Part shown: positions 56,053 through 64,000 of the stretch, in pieces
Numbering within the stretch: the stretch's first letter is position 1
Layout of the letters: each line of letters begins with the position of its first letter
Assembly (NCBI GenBank): GCA_946482515.1
Contig: CAMLRS010000004.1
Span: forward strand, 186,001-250,000
Source of the DNA: an uncultured Flavobacteriales bacterium
GTDB lineage: Bacteria > Bacteroidota > Bacteroidia > Flavobacteriales > Crocinitomicaceae
Reading direction: 5' to 3'
DNA: 64,000 nt
Notes under the pieces: model-generated
Seen by the model: the letters and a program-made list of their open reading frames with translations, nothing else
What the model was told of the DNA's origin: nothing
Database searches by the model: none
Translations under genes and position numbers: made by a program

Positions 56053-56081
56053 CAAAGCTATACAGGAAAGTGATTGTTCAA
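56053..56081 (-). promoter_or_regulatory. Promoter of the unknown three-gene operon
   Basis: TTG (56081-56079), 18 bp, TAGCTTTG (56060-56053), an exact consensus on the minus strand, 15 bp before the ATG at 56038. Confidence 0.65.
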
Positions 56082-56196
56082 TGGGCTGATTCACAGAGAT
56101 ACGAATACAGGGATGTGGATAATCCGGAAAGTGCTTGGAAGGCTAATTCATAGCCCGTTTCGTGATTATTCAGGCGAAACCTCTGATTTCATTGAC

Positions 56197-56229
56197 TTCC
56201 CCGTAATATTGCGAAATTACCGGTATCCC
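56197..56229. repeat. TTCCCCGTAATATTGCG repeat, copy 2
   Basis: The 17-mer shared with 18913-18929 is followed by AAATTACCGG, which makes an imperfect hairpin with CCGTAAT. It lies in the spacer 56039-56252, otherwise non-coding. Confidence 0.5.
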
Positions 56230-56252
56230 GGTTAAGGTTGAATTCCTATCGC

Positions 56253-56873
56253 TTAGTGCTCACGGGAAACCTTCACCACTCCATTTTTATCGATGTGCAG
56301 CAGGATCGGCTCGCCAAAGAAAATCCACGGTTTAGAGAACAACGTTTTCACATTTTCCTCTACGGTTTCTTTTCCGGATACCGGACGAATGCTCAGCCCG
56401 TAAATGTTTGGTGTCAGGGCACTTTTGGAGGTTTGGGAAATGGAAAAGGCTTTCGTTTTCTTGGGCACTACCCGACCGTCTTCCCAAGTGCCAACATAGA
56501 GTGCCCGGTTGTAATCCGAATGAACGATGATGGAATCATACGTGCGCTCGTCGTCCACAAAAGGGTCGAAATAGCTGCAACAAGTGTTGTAGACGAATTC
56601 TATGCTCTTTCCTTCGGGAATGAAACAGTAGATGGTATCCCAATCGCGATCGGGCATTGCCTGGAAGAAAATCGTATCGATGCTACCGGAAGGAACAACT
56701 TCTATGCTGTCATGAAAGCCAAATGTACGCGAGTCGTTGATTCGCCACAAAAATCCGGCATAATAGGCTGAGTCTTCGTGTTCCAGGTAGCGTTCCGAGC
56801 CCACAAACCAGGATGTCTGCGCCGACAAATTCGTGCAGATGACTAAGAAAACGAATGCTAAAATCCCTTTCAT
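56253..56873 (-). CDS. Hypothetical exported protein
   Basis: 206 residues with a signal peptide (MKGILAFVFLVICTNLSA). The mature part begins TSWFVGSERYLEHEDSAYYA and is rich in acidic and aromatic residues, with two adjacent Cys (YNTCCSYFD). No family is recognised. It lies 22 bp downstream of metG on the same strand and may be read through from it, although the functions seem unrelated. Confidence 0.55.
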   Translation of the reverse strand: MKGILAFVFLVICTNLSAQTSWFVGSERYLEHEDSAYYAGFLWRINDSRTFGFHDSIEVVPSGSIDTIFFQAMPDRDWDTIYCFIPEGKSIEFVYNTCCSYFDPFVDDERTYDSIIVHSDYNRALYVGTWEDGRVVPKKTKAFSISQTSKSALTPNIYGLSIRPVSGKETVEENVKTLFSKPWIFFGEPILLHIDKNGVVKVSREH

Positions 56874-56895
56874 TCATCAAAAATCCAACATCCTC

Positions 56896-58947
56896 TTAAC
56901 GGATTTCCCCGCCCGCTTCAAATCCTTTTTCCGGGATCATAAAGCTGAGCTTGCCTTCCGCGTCTTCGGCCATCAGGATCATACCCTGTGATTCCACTCC
57001 ACGGATCTTGCGCGGCGCCAGGTTCAGCAGCACGGCAACCGTTTTTCCAATCACTTCTTCCGGTGCGTAATGCTCGGCAATGCCGGAAACAATGGTGCGT
57101 TTATCGATGCCGGTATCAACCGTCAATTGCAGCAATTTATCGGCTTTCGGAACGCGGATCGCTTCGGTGATGGTTCCGAGTCGGATGTCCATTTTACCGA
57201 AATCTTCGAATGCAATGGATTCTTTTTGCGGAACGCCCGCAGGAGCCGGTTGTGAAGCGTGCAGGAATGCTACTTCGTTGTCTACGAATGCGTCGTCGAT
57301 TTTCTGGAAGAGGATTTCCGGCTGATTGATCGTATGGCCGGCAGTCACGAGCAGGTTGCCACAGGTTGCCCAGTCCGCTTCCGGAATGTTCATGAATGAG
57401 CGGATTTTCGCCGCTGTTGCCGGCAGGAACGGATCGAGCACCAAGCCAAGGTTGGCCGTGATCTGCAAGGCCACGTGCATGATCGTTTCCACGCGCGCCG
57501 GATCGGTTTTCACCAGTTTCCACGGCTCGTTATCGGCCAGGTATTTGTTCCCGATGCGTGCCAGCTGCATCGCCTCCGACTGCGCATCACGCAATTTGTA
57601 TTGGTAAACCGCATCGGCAATGCGACCCGGAATGGCTTTCATTTCATCCAGAACGGCCTGATCGGCTGCTGTCAGCTCGCCACAAGCCGGAACTTTTCCT
57701 TCGTAGTATTTGTGTGTCAGTACCAACGCGCGGTTGACGAAATTCCCAAGGATATCCGCCAGCTCGTTGTTCACGCGTGCCTGGTATTCTTTCCACGTGA
57801 ATTCGCTGTCTTTCGTTTCCGGCGCGATGCAGGTCAGCGTGTACTTCAGCTCGTCGATTTTTTCCGGGTAACGCTCCAGGTATTCGTGCAGCCACACCGC
57901 CCAGTTGCGGGAAGTGGAGAATTTATCGCCTTCGAGGTTCAGGAACTCGTAAGCCGGTACGTTGTCGGGCAGAATGAAGCCGCCGTGATCTTTCAGGAGA
58001 ATAGGGAAAATAATGGCGTGGAACACGATGTTGTCCTTGCCGATGAAATGCACCAGCTTGCGGTCCTGATCACACCAGTAGTCTTTCCAGTCTTTGCCGT
58101 TGTCGAGCGCCCATTGCTTGGTAGCCGAGATGTAGCCGATCGGTGCGTCGAGCCACACGTAGAGCACTTTTCCATCGGCGCCTTCGAGTGGAACGGGAAC
58201 GCCCCAGTCGAGGTCGCGCGTCATCGCTCTTGCATGCAAACCGCTGTCGATCCACGACATACACTGACCGATTACCTGGTTGCGCCACGCTTTCGGATCG
58301 TGCTGTTGTACACCGTCGAGGATGCCTTCCTTGATCCACGGACGCAGCCATTCTTCGTGACGGTCCATTGGTAAAAACCAGTGGGAAGTAGATTTCAGTA
58401 CTGGCGTTTTACCACTCAATGTCGAGATCGGGTTTTTCAGCTCTGTCGGACTCAGATCCGAGCCGCATTTTTCACACTGATCGCCATAAGCATTCGGGTT
58501 CTGGCATTTCGGACATTCGCCCGTGATGTAGCGATCGGCCAGGAATTGCTGGAATTCCTCGTCGAAATATTGTTCGGTTGTTTCTCGCGTGAATTTCCCT
58601 TTCGATTCCAGCACTTTGAAGAAATCCTGCGCTGTTTCGTGGTGGATTTTCGACGACGTGCGGTGGTAGATATCGAATGAAATATTGAACTGGCGGAAGG
58701 AATCGCCAATGATCTTATCGTACTTGTCAACAATCTCCTGCGGCGTAATGCCCTCTTTCTTGGCCCGCAGCGTAATGGCCGCACCGTGCTCATCGGAGCC
58801 GCAGATAAACACCACATCGTGGCCCATTTTTCGCAAAAATCGAACGAAAATATCGGCAGGAAGGTACACACCGGCTACGTGGCCAAGGTGTAACGGTCCG
58901 TTTGCATAAGGAAGGGCGGCAGTGACAGTGTATCTGGCTTTACTCAT
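56896..58947 (-). CDS. metG: Methionyl-tRNA synthetase
   Basis: 683 residues. The class I HIGH motif appears as HLGH in ANGPLHLGHVAG (about 15-26). The zinc knuckle is CPKCQNPNAYGDQCEKC. The KMSKS loop appears as KFSTS in GDKFSTSRNWAV. A C-terminal tRNA-binding (EMAPII/Trbp111) domain spans about 575-683 (FGKMDIRLGTITEAIRVP). It charges tRNA-Met in the cytoplasm. The fused C-terminal domain is normal for this phylum. A good promoter lies upstream. Confidence 0.96.
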   Translation of the reverse strand: MSKARYTVTAALPYANGPLHLGHVAGVYLPADIFVRFLRKMGHDVVFICGSDEHGAAITLRAKKEGITPQEIVDKYDKIIGDSFRQFNISFDIYHRTSSKIHHETAQDFFKVLESKGKFTRETTEQYFDEEFQQFLADRYITGECPKCQNPNAYGDQCEKCGSDLSPTELKNPISTLSGKTPVLKSTSHWFLPMDRHEEWLRPWIKEGILDGVQQHDPKAWRNQVIGQCMSWIDSGLHARAMTRDLDWGVPVPLEGADGKVLYVWLDAPIGYISATKQWALDNGKDWKDYWCDQDRKLVHFIGKDNIVFHAIIFPILLKDHGGFILPDNVPAYEFLNLEGDKFSTSRNWAVWLHEYLERYPEKIDELKYTLTCIAPETKDSEFTWKEYQARVNNELADILGNFVNRALVLTHKYYEGKVPACGELTAADQAVLDEMKAIPGRIADAVYQYKLRDAQSEAMQLARIGNKYLADNEPWKLVKTDPARVETIMHVALQITANLGLVLDPFLPATAAKIRSFMNIPEADWATCGNLLVTAGHTINQPEILFQKIDDAFVDNEVAFLHASQPAPAGVPQKESIAFEDFGKMDIRLGTITEAIRVPKADKLLQLTVDTGIDKRTIVSGIAEHYAPEEVIGKTVAVLLNLAPRKIRGVESQGMILMAEDAEGKLSFMIPEKGFEAGGEIR

Positions 58948-58969
58948 AGATGCAGAAAAATTGTAAGAG

Positions 58970-59003
58970 CAAAAGTAGCAGGAAAAGAATTCTTAAATGG
59001 CAA
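58970..59003 (-). promoter_or_regulatory. metG promoter
   Basis: TTG (59003-59001), 23 bp, TACTTTTG (58977-58970), an exact TAnnTTTG, 22 bp before the ATG. Confidence 0.55.
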
Positions 59004-59050
59004 TTGGAAAGATTTATGACAATCTGTATGACAATCTGTCCTACCTGTCG

Positions 59051-60028
59051 CTAGCCGTAATTTTCATTTTCAAACAGGTTAAAATCGGTGATTTGATCAT
59101 CTAAGTAATTCAGCGTGTTTTCCGAAAAATATTTCACGAACTCAGCACGCACTTTAGGCTTGATGTTCCGATGAATCTTTGGTGACATGCCCCAGTTTTC
59201 TATTTTCGAAGCAAAGAGGTTCGTTAATTTTAATTCCAGATCTTTCATGTTCAACCCGTCCCAGGAACGGATATAATTCCCGATTGTCGGTTTGTTATAG
59301 TTTTTGTGGAATCCAACAATGATCATCAGCTGTTCGTCACGGGGAACCACATGAATGAAGATGTATTTCAACGGAATTTCCTCGAAAGGAGTTGACAATG
59401 ATTCATAAGGGCTGTATACGGCCGATCCGTATACTTTTATCATCGGGTAGCTGAAGACGCTGAATTCAAACATATCCTGCGGTTCGGCCAATTCAGATTC
59501 GAACAATTGTTGATAAAGCGCCAGGTCCTGCAAACCTCTTTTACAGGAAACTATAAAATCGCGCATCCTGTCTTCCATCAGGAGACCTTGCAGGGTTTTT
59601 GAGCTCAGTAGTTTTGTATAAAACTCAATAACCATTTCCTTTTTCCGGGCCTCGGCACAAACCACCCTATAGCTCAGCAGCAACTGGTTTTTATACGACT
59701 CCAGGTTGATCGGGAATGTTTCAACAGGCTTGAAAATTTCCCCGTCGTGTTTATCGCAGAACAATTTCATCGAAAGCGCCTGGTTGATGTGCATATGCTC
59801 GAAAATGGCCGGCGGGGCCTTTTGATCCCATTTAAAAACATCCGCCATTCTCACTTCAACCACAAGACCATTCTGTGCTATGGTCGTCAGAATACCATTT
59901 TTCTGAAGCAGATGTGAATTGATTGCATCCTGATCACAAGAATCCTGTATGCACTTCCACTTTTTGTTTTTTACTTTCTTGAAAATCTCCGAATAGACCC
60001 TTTTGAATTCGAGCTCCTGCTTATCCAT
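59051..60028 (-). CDS. Hypothetical cytoplasmic protein
   Basis: 325 residues from MDKQELEFKRVYSEIFKKVK; a longer frame to 60061 starts MNRFRFGK and is less likely. No signal peptide or membrane segment. Features include a Lys-rich N-terminus, a Cys-containing start (WKCIQDSCDQDAINSH), AFEHMHI-like histidines (EHMHINQALSMKLFCDKHDGE) and a charged C-terminus. The segment C-x5-C followed later by F-C-D-K-H-D could be a metal site, and resembles the SEC-C/zinc-bearing opening of some phage-defence or hypothetical proteins; this is speculation. The gene stands alone between metG and xseA. Confidence 0.6.
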   Translation of the reverse strand: MDKQELEFKRVYSEIFKKVKNKKWKCIQDSCDQDAINSHLLQKNGILTTIAQNGLVVEVRMADVFKWDQKAPPAIFEHMHINQALSMKLFCDKHDGEIFKPVETFPINLESYKNQLLLSYRVVCAEARKKEMVIEFYTKLLSSKTLQGLLMEDRMRDFIVSCKRGLQDLALYQQLFESELAEPQDMFEFSVFSYPMIKVYGSAVYSPYESLSTPFEEIPLKYIFIHVVPRDEQLMIIVGFHKNYNKPTIGNYIRSWDGLNMKDLELKLTNLFASKIENWGMSPKIHRNIKPKVRAEFVKYFSENTLNYLDDQITDFNLFENENYG

Positions 60029-60067
60029 ATGAATAGTTTTTCCGAACCTAAATCTATTCAATAATCT

Positions 60068-60132
60068 TCAGTCGACAGGAGTCCAACCTAAACCGATATC
60101 CCTGAAATCCTGCCGTCATGATGTCCTGAAAT
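60068..60132. repeat. AGTC / ATGTCCTGAA dispersed repeat, copy 2
   Basis: TCAGTCGACAGGAGTCC, then CCTGAAATCC and TGATGTCCTGAA, sharing the 12-mer with 34079-34090 and the GTCGACAG word with the same element. Non-coding, upstream of xseA. Confidence 0.45.
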
Positions 60133-60162
60133 CTTAACGTCAAAAAAGCTAACTTTATCCTG

Positions 60163-61647
60163 ATGCAAGCGCCTCCCGAACATTTCACCCTCAAGCAAGT
60201 TGCCGATTCGATCCGCAAAACGATCGAGCAGCGCTACAATCGCCTGTATTGGGTAACGGCGGAAATGCACAAGCTCAACGAAACGCGCAAAGGGCATTGT
60301 TACCCGGAATTGGTGCAGAAAGAAGACGGACAGATCGTGGTCGAAATGCGCGGAACGATCTGGAAAACCAACTTCGATCGCATCCGCAACCGTTTTATGG
60401 AAGTGGTGAAAGAACCACTGCGCGACGGACTGGAGCTCTTGTTCCAGGTGCGCATCGTTTACCATCCGATTTACAACCTTGGACTGGAAATCGTCGACAT
60501 CGATCCGAATTATGCCTTGGGTGCTTTGCAGCGCGAGCGACAGGAAACACTCGAAAAGCTCAACCGGGAAGGCATCCTGAATGCCAATCAGCAGCTGCAA
60601 ATGGCACTCGTTCCCAAACGACTGGCCATCATTTCGCAATCGGGCAGCAAAGGCTATTCCGACTTTCAGCTCCTGCTCAACGGTCACCCGAAAAAGTACC
60701 GATTCGATACCTTTCTGTTTGAAGCTACGTTGCAGGGCGATGCGGCCATCGAGTCTATTTCCGCACAATTAAAGCGAATCGAGCGGATAAAACATCATTT
60801 TGACGCTGTGTTGATCGTCCGCGGCGGTGGTGGCGAAATCGGCATGCATTGCTACAACAACTACGAGCTGGCCAAAGCCATTGCCACATTTCCGCTTCCG
60901 GTGCTCACGGGAATCGGCCACTCCACCAACATGACGGTCTGCGAAATGGTGGCTTACAACAACGGGATTACGCCATCCGATCTGGCCTACTATTTCCTGC
61001 GGATTTTCGAAGAGCTCGACGAACCATTGGATCAGGCTTTGCTGCAATTGCCCGGTCTTGCAAAACAACTGGTGCAGCAGTGGAACAATCAGCTCAACCA
61101 GGAACTGAAGCTCTTTCAATCGGAAACGAAACGTCATTTGCAGGAACAAAAAGCGGAAAACACTGCCATTGTGAAAGATTTTCAGCGCGTGGTGCGATTC
61201 GGTATCCAGGAACAAGCCAATCAGCTCAATCAAAATCGCATGTTGCTGAAGCCGCTTTCCGAGCGCTACCTGCAACGCATAAATACACAGCTGGAGCAAA
61301 GTCTGTCATTGGCCGCTATTCATACCCGCAACACTTTGCAGCACGAAGACCGCTCACTGGAAAACCACCGGCAGCAGCTCATCCGGCAAAGCCCGAAGAT
61401 TGTGGAAACAGCAAGCAAACAGCTCGAAACCATCAGCCGGCAATTGCAGCTCGTCGATCCTATCCACGTTTTGCGACGCGGTTATTCCATTGTAACCAAC
61501 CAGAAAGGCGTGCTTTCAGCCGGTAACATTCCCGAAAAAGGTGAAGAAATTCGCATTATTCAAGCGGAAATGACGGTAATCGCAGACGTTAAACAGGTAA
61601 ATCCTCCCCCTGTATCCCCCTCCAAAGGGGGAGGCAAGAAAGAATAA
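60163..61647 (+). CDS. xseA: Exodeoxyribonuclease VII large subunit
   Basis: 494 residues. The N-terminal OB-fold (about 8-105) has LKQVADSIRKTIEQRYN and HCYPELVQKE. The catalytic domain has RLAIISQSGSKGYSDF, VLIVRGGGGEIGMHCYNNYE and TGIGHSTNMTVCEMVA. A long coiled coil (about 300-420) precedes the C-terminal motif VLRRGYSIVTNQKG. With XseB it degrades single-stranded DNA to oligonucleotides. The last residues (NPPPVSPSKGGGKKE) are encoded by a dispersed palindromic repeat (61603-61634). xseB starts 16 bp later. Confidence 0.95.
   Translation: MQAPPEHFTLKQVADSIRKTIEQRYNRLYWVTAEMHKLNETRKGHCYPELVQKEDGQIVVEMRGTIWKTNFDRIRNRFMEVVKEPLRDGLELLFQVRIVYHPIYNLGLEIVDIDPNYALGALQRERQETLEKLNREGILNANQQLQMALVPKRLAIISQSGSKGYSDFQLLLNGHPKKYRFDTFLFEATLQGDAAIESISAQLKRIERIKHHFDAVLIVRGGGGEIGMHCYNNYELAKAIATFPLPVLTGIGHSTNMTVCEMVAYNNGITPSDLAYYFLRIFEELDEPLDQALLQLPGLAKQLVQQWNNQLNQELKLFQSETKRHLQEQKAENTAIVKDFQRVVRFGIQEQANQLNQNRMLLKPLSERYLQRINTQLEQSLSLAAIHTRNTLQHEDRSLENHRQQLIRQSPKIVETASKQLETISRQLQLVDPIHVLRRGYSIVTNQKGVLSAGNIPEKGEEIRIIQAEMTVIADVKQVNPPPVSPSKGGGKKE
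61603..61634. repeat. CCTCCCCC...AAAGGGGGAGG repeat inside the xseA 3' end
   Basis: CCTCCCCC (61603-61610) and GGGGGAGG (61627-61634) are 8-bp perfect arms; an inner CCCCCT/AGGGGG pairing is also possible. It is a member of the family at 32537-32625 and 10127-10144, and here it is translated as PPPVSPSKGGG. Confidence 0.7.
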
Positions 61648-61663
61648 TTATATTTTCGCTGAT

Positions 61664-61858
61664 ATGACATACGAAGCCGCATACAACGAACTCCAGGAAA
61701 TCATCGCTGACATCGAAGCAGGTGAAATTTCCGTCGACAGCCTGTCGGAAAAAGTAAAACGCGCTGCCGAATTAATCGCTTTCTGCAAGGAAAAGCTCAC
61801 TTCCACTGAAAACGATGTGCAGAAAATCCTCGACGATCTCGCCTCGAAAAACGAATAA
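61664..61858 (+). CDS. xseB: Exodeoxyribonuclease VII small subunit
   Basis: 64 residues, typical size. Two helices carry the family pattern: YEAAYNELQEIIADIEAGEI, SVDSLSEKVKRAAELIAFCK and KLTSTENDVQKIL. It binds the coiled coil of XseA. Spacing of 16 bp from xseA indicates one operon. The 209 bp that follow, up to feoA, hold fragments of repeats (GCGGGATTACAGG near 61942) and AAAAAAGCATCCGT, also found after the SPFH gene. Confidence 0.92.
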   Translation: MTYEAAYNELQEIIADIEAGEISVDSLSEKVKRAAELIAFCKEKLTSTENDVQKILDDLASKNE

Positions 61859-62041
61859 GCTGCACCGATTGCGTAAAAAAGCATCCGTGCAGAACAACGG
61901 AAGACCGTGAATAAAGACATCCCCGTCCTCCGCAGCGGATTGCGGGATTACAGGATCATTGATTTTACGAGTGTTTTCTGACTAAACCACCCCTTCCACA
62001 ATTACCGTTTTCGCGGTAGTGGAAATCCCTTTCAAATCGAC

Positions 62042-62049
62042 TACTTTTG
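62042..62049 (+). promoter_or_regulatory. -7 promoter element of feoAB
   Basis: Exact TACTTTTG (TAnnTTTG), 18 bp before the feoA ATG. No clear TTG at -33. No obvious Fur box seen in the short upstream region. Confidence 0.45.
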
Positions 62050-62067
62050 CAGGGTTTTAATTTCAGC

Positions 62068-62295
62068 ATGAAAAACCTGGCACAAGTGCCCCTCCAATCC
62101 GTCGTTACCATTTCGGAAATCTCTCCCGGCGATCTTCGTCCGAAGCTCCTCGAAATGGGACTGTATGCCGGCAAAACCGTCAAGGTGCTGTTCAAGGCGC
62201 CATTCGGTGATCCCATTGCCGTGGATGTGGGTGGTTATGTGCTTTCCATGCGGCTCGAAGAAGCTGCGCTCGTGCTCATTGAAGAAAGCCGTTAA
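62068..62295 (+). CDS. feoA: Ferrous iron transport protein A
   Basis: 75 residues from MKNLAQVPLQSVVTISEISP; an in-frame ATG at 62047 overlaps the promoter box and is rejected. It has an SH3-like FeoA fold with LRPKLLEMGLYAGKTVKVL and the closing GGYVLSMRLEEAALVLI. It is a small cytosolic partner of FeoB. feoB starts 6 bp after its stop. Confidence 0.9.
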   Translation: MKNLAQVPLQSVVTISEISPGDLRPKLLEMGLYAGKTVKVLFKAPFGDPIAVDVGGYVLSMRLEEAALVLIEESR

Positions 62296-62301
62296 CCGCC
62301 G

Positions 62302-64000
62302 ATGAACCAGTTTGCACTTTTCGGGAATCCAAACACGGGAAAAAGCTCGCTCTTTAACCGATTGACCGGTTTACGCCAGCACGTGGGTAACTTTCCGGGT
62401 GTTACCGTCGATAAATTCACCGGCGACATAACTGTTCAGGGCGAGACCGTTCGCCTGATCGATTTCCCCGGAACCTACAGCATTTATCCACGTTCGAAAG
62501 ACGAGCAGGTGGTTTACGATGTGATCAGCAACCCGCAGCACAAGGATTATCCGCAGGGCGCGATCGTTGTAACCGATGCATCCAACCTCGAGCGGAACCT
62601 GCTGCTGTTTACGCAGATCTACGATACCGGACTGCCCACCATTCTGGTGCTGAACATGACGGACCTCGCAGCCCGCAACGGGTTGATCATCGACATAGAG
62701 CCTTTGCAAAACGCTTTTCCGAATGCCATTATCGTGCGCAGCAATGCCCGCATCGGAACCGGAAAAGACGCTATTATTGAAGCCATTGCGCAGTTGCGTG
62801 AGAAACAACCCACGCCGGCAACAGCACCTTTCATCGCACTTGACGATAAAACAGCGCAGGAAGCCGATACCAACAGCCGTTTCGAGCGGATCCGCGCCAT
62901 TGTAGCCGCAGCTGTGAGCCACAAAGAGCCGGATGCAAGCGCTGCTTTTTCTTCCAGAATCGATCGCTGGCTTGTTCACCCTGTTTTTGGCTATCTCTTC
63001 TTTTTCGCGCTGTTGCTGATCATTTTCCAGGCGGTTTTCTGGCTGGCCTCTTACCCGATGGACCTCATCGATTCGGGGTTTGCTTCACTGAACGACTGGA
63101 TCAGCTCTTCCCTTCCCGAAGGCTTACTCACCGATTTGCTCACCGAAGGCATCATTGCCGGAATCGGCGGCGTAGTGATTTTCGTTCCGCAGATCGCCCT
63201 GTTGTTCTTCCTGTTGTCCATCCTCGAAGAAACCGGCTACATGGCGCGCGTGGTGTTTATCATGGACAAGCTCATGCGACCGTTCGGGCTGAACGGAAAA
63301 AGCGTTGTTCCACTCATTTCCAGCGCTGCCTGTGCCATTCCCGGCATTATGGCTACGCGGACGATTCATTCCTGGAATGAGCGTCTCACAACCATTCTCG
63401 TTGCTCCGCTGATGAGCTGCAGTGCCCGCATCCCGGTTTATACCTTGCTGATCGCCCTCGTTATTCCCGAAAAAACGGTGTTGGGCTTCCTGAATCTCCA
63501 GGGACTGATCCTGTTTGGCATGTACGCGCTCGGACTTATCATGGCTTTGCTGGTGGCTTTGGTGATCAAGCAATTCTTCCGTAAGAGCAAGGAGCGCAGT
63601 ATTTTCCTGCTCGAGCTGCCTTCCTACAAGTCGCCGCGCTGGGGCAATGTAGGCATCGAAGTCTGGCAAAAAGCGAAAATCTTCGTTCTGGATGCCGGAA
63701 AGATCATCCTGGCGATTTCCATTTTGCTATGGGCCGGAACGACATTCGGTCCGGGCGATAACATGGAACGTGCGGCAGCGGCCATTGAAAAACCCTCGGC
63801 TACGAACACGATCTCGGAAGACACCTACAGTGAGCGCGTTGCGGCCGCCAAGCTCGAAAATTCCTACATCGGCATCATGGGCAAAGGCATTGAGCCAGTC
63901 ATCCAACCGCTGGGCTACGACTGGAAGATCGGTATTGCGCTCATTACCTCGTTTGCAGCACGCGAAGTGTTCGTGGGCTCGCTGGCCACCATTTACAGCG
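62302..64000 (+). CDS. feoB: Ferrous iron transporter B, partial at window end
   Basis: 566 codons are present and the reading frame is open at position 64000, so the gene continues outside. The N-terminal G domain has G1 GNPNTGKSS (8-16), G2 PGVTVDK, G3 DFPGTYSIYP and G4 NMTD. The membrane domain begins near residue 225 (HPVFGYLFFFALLLIIFQ) and has Gate-type segments, such as IPGIMATRTI and APLMSCSARIPVYTLLI, where the Cys is a likely iron-path residue. It imports Fe2+ at the inner membrane, driven by the GTPase domain. Confidence 0.95.
   Translation, partial: MNQFALFGNPNTGKSSLFNRLTGLRQHVGNFPGVTVDKFTGDITVQGETVRLIDFPGTYSIYPRSKDEQVVYDVISNPQHKDYPQGAIVVTDASNLERNLLLFTQIYDTGLPTILVLNMTDLAARNGLIIDIEPLQNAFPNAIIVRSNARIGTGKDAIIEAIAQLREKQPTPATAPFIALDDKTAQEADTNSRFERIRAIVAAAVSHKEPDASAAFSSRIDRWLVHPVFGYLFFFALLLIIFQAVFWLASYPMDLIDSGFASLNDWISSSLPEGLLTDLLTEGIIAGIGGVVIFVPQIALLFFLLSILEETGYMARVVFIMDKLMRPFGLNGKSVVPLISSAACAIPGIMATRTIHSWNERLTTILVAPLMSCSARIPVYTLLIALVIPEKTVLGFLNLQGLILFGMYALGLIMALLVALVIKQFFRKSKERSIFLLELPSYKSPRWGNVGIEVWQKAKIFVLDAGKIILAISILLWAGTTFGPGDNMERAAAAIEKPSATNTISEDTYSERVAAAKLENSYIGIMGKGIEPVIQPLGYDWKIGIALITSFAAREVFVGSLATIYS

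Overview
The window is a bacterial chromosome segment with dense genes on both strands, short spacers and roughly even base composition. Three things point to Bacteroidota, probably Flavobacteriales or a close relative. First, eight proteins carry a signal peptide plus the C-terminal sorting domain of the type IX secretion system (T9SS). Second, many gene starts are preceded by the Bacteroidota promoter form TTG-N(17-23)-TAnnTTTG. Third, there is a SusC-type TonB receptor with an N-terminal carboxypeptidase-like domain, a three-gene B-type succinate dehydrogenase operon, and FucP-type sugar transport. No rRNA, tRNA, CRISPR array, prophage or intact transposase was seen. The genus cannot be fixed from this sequence.

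Layout. 0-10 kb: a small membrane protein and an SPFH protein, an outer-membrane barrel, a TonB-dependent receptor behind a secreted T9SS protein, a lipoprotein nuclease/phosphatase, a lipoprotein, an LD-carboxypeptidase-like protein, and an ECF sigma/anti-sigma pair. 10-19 kb: a T9SS lysyl-endopeptidase-like protease behind a redoxin, then a coupled run of an unknown exported protein, uridine kinase and a 1208-residue NtrY-like sensor kinase. 19-28 kb: a PA-domain T9SS protein, the sdhCAB operon interrupted by a four-helix-bundle (23S rRNA IVP) gene, an enlarged FucP-type transporter, and a small outer-membrane protein. 28-34 kb: a three-gene phosphorelay (lone receiver, hybrid kinase with HPt, NtrC-type regulator) and radA. 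34-47 kb: four tandem paralogous surface proteins with SprB-like repeats. 47-64 kb: one more T9SS protein, PIN-PhoH, prolyl oligopeptidase, a three-gene operon of unknown exported proteins, metG, an unknown protein, xseAB and feoAB (feoB runs off the end).

The most unusual parts are three. The 13-kb tandem surface-protein array has members that share a paired Fn3-like C-terminal module and an SRSN linker. The IVP gene sits between sdhA and sdhB, inside 30-bp imperfect inverted repeats, one of which supplies the sdhA stop codon. Many intergenic spaces hold copies of several dispersed palindromic repeat families, one of which encodes the last residues of XseA. The operon at 52.1-56.0 kb (a TIM-barrel-like lipoprotein, a large helical exported protein and a lipoprotein) is the best candidate for an undescribed conserved system. 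Start sites were moved inward from the longest possible frame wherever a signal peptide or promoter showed the longer start to be wrong.
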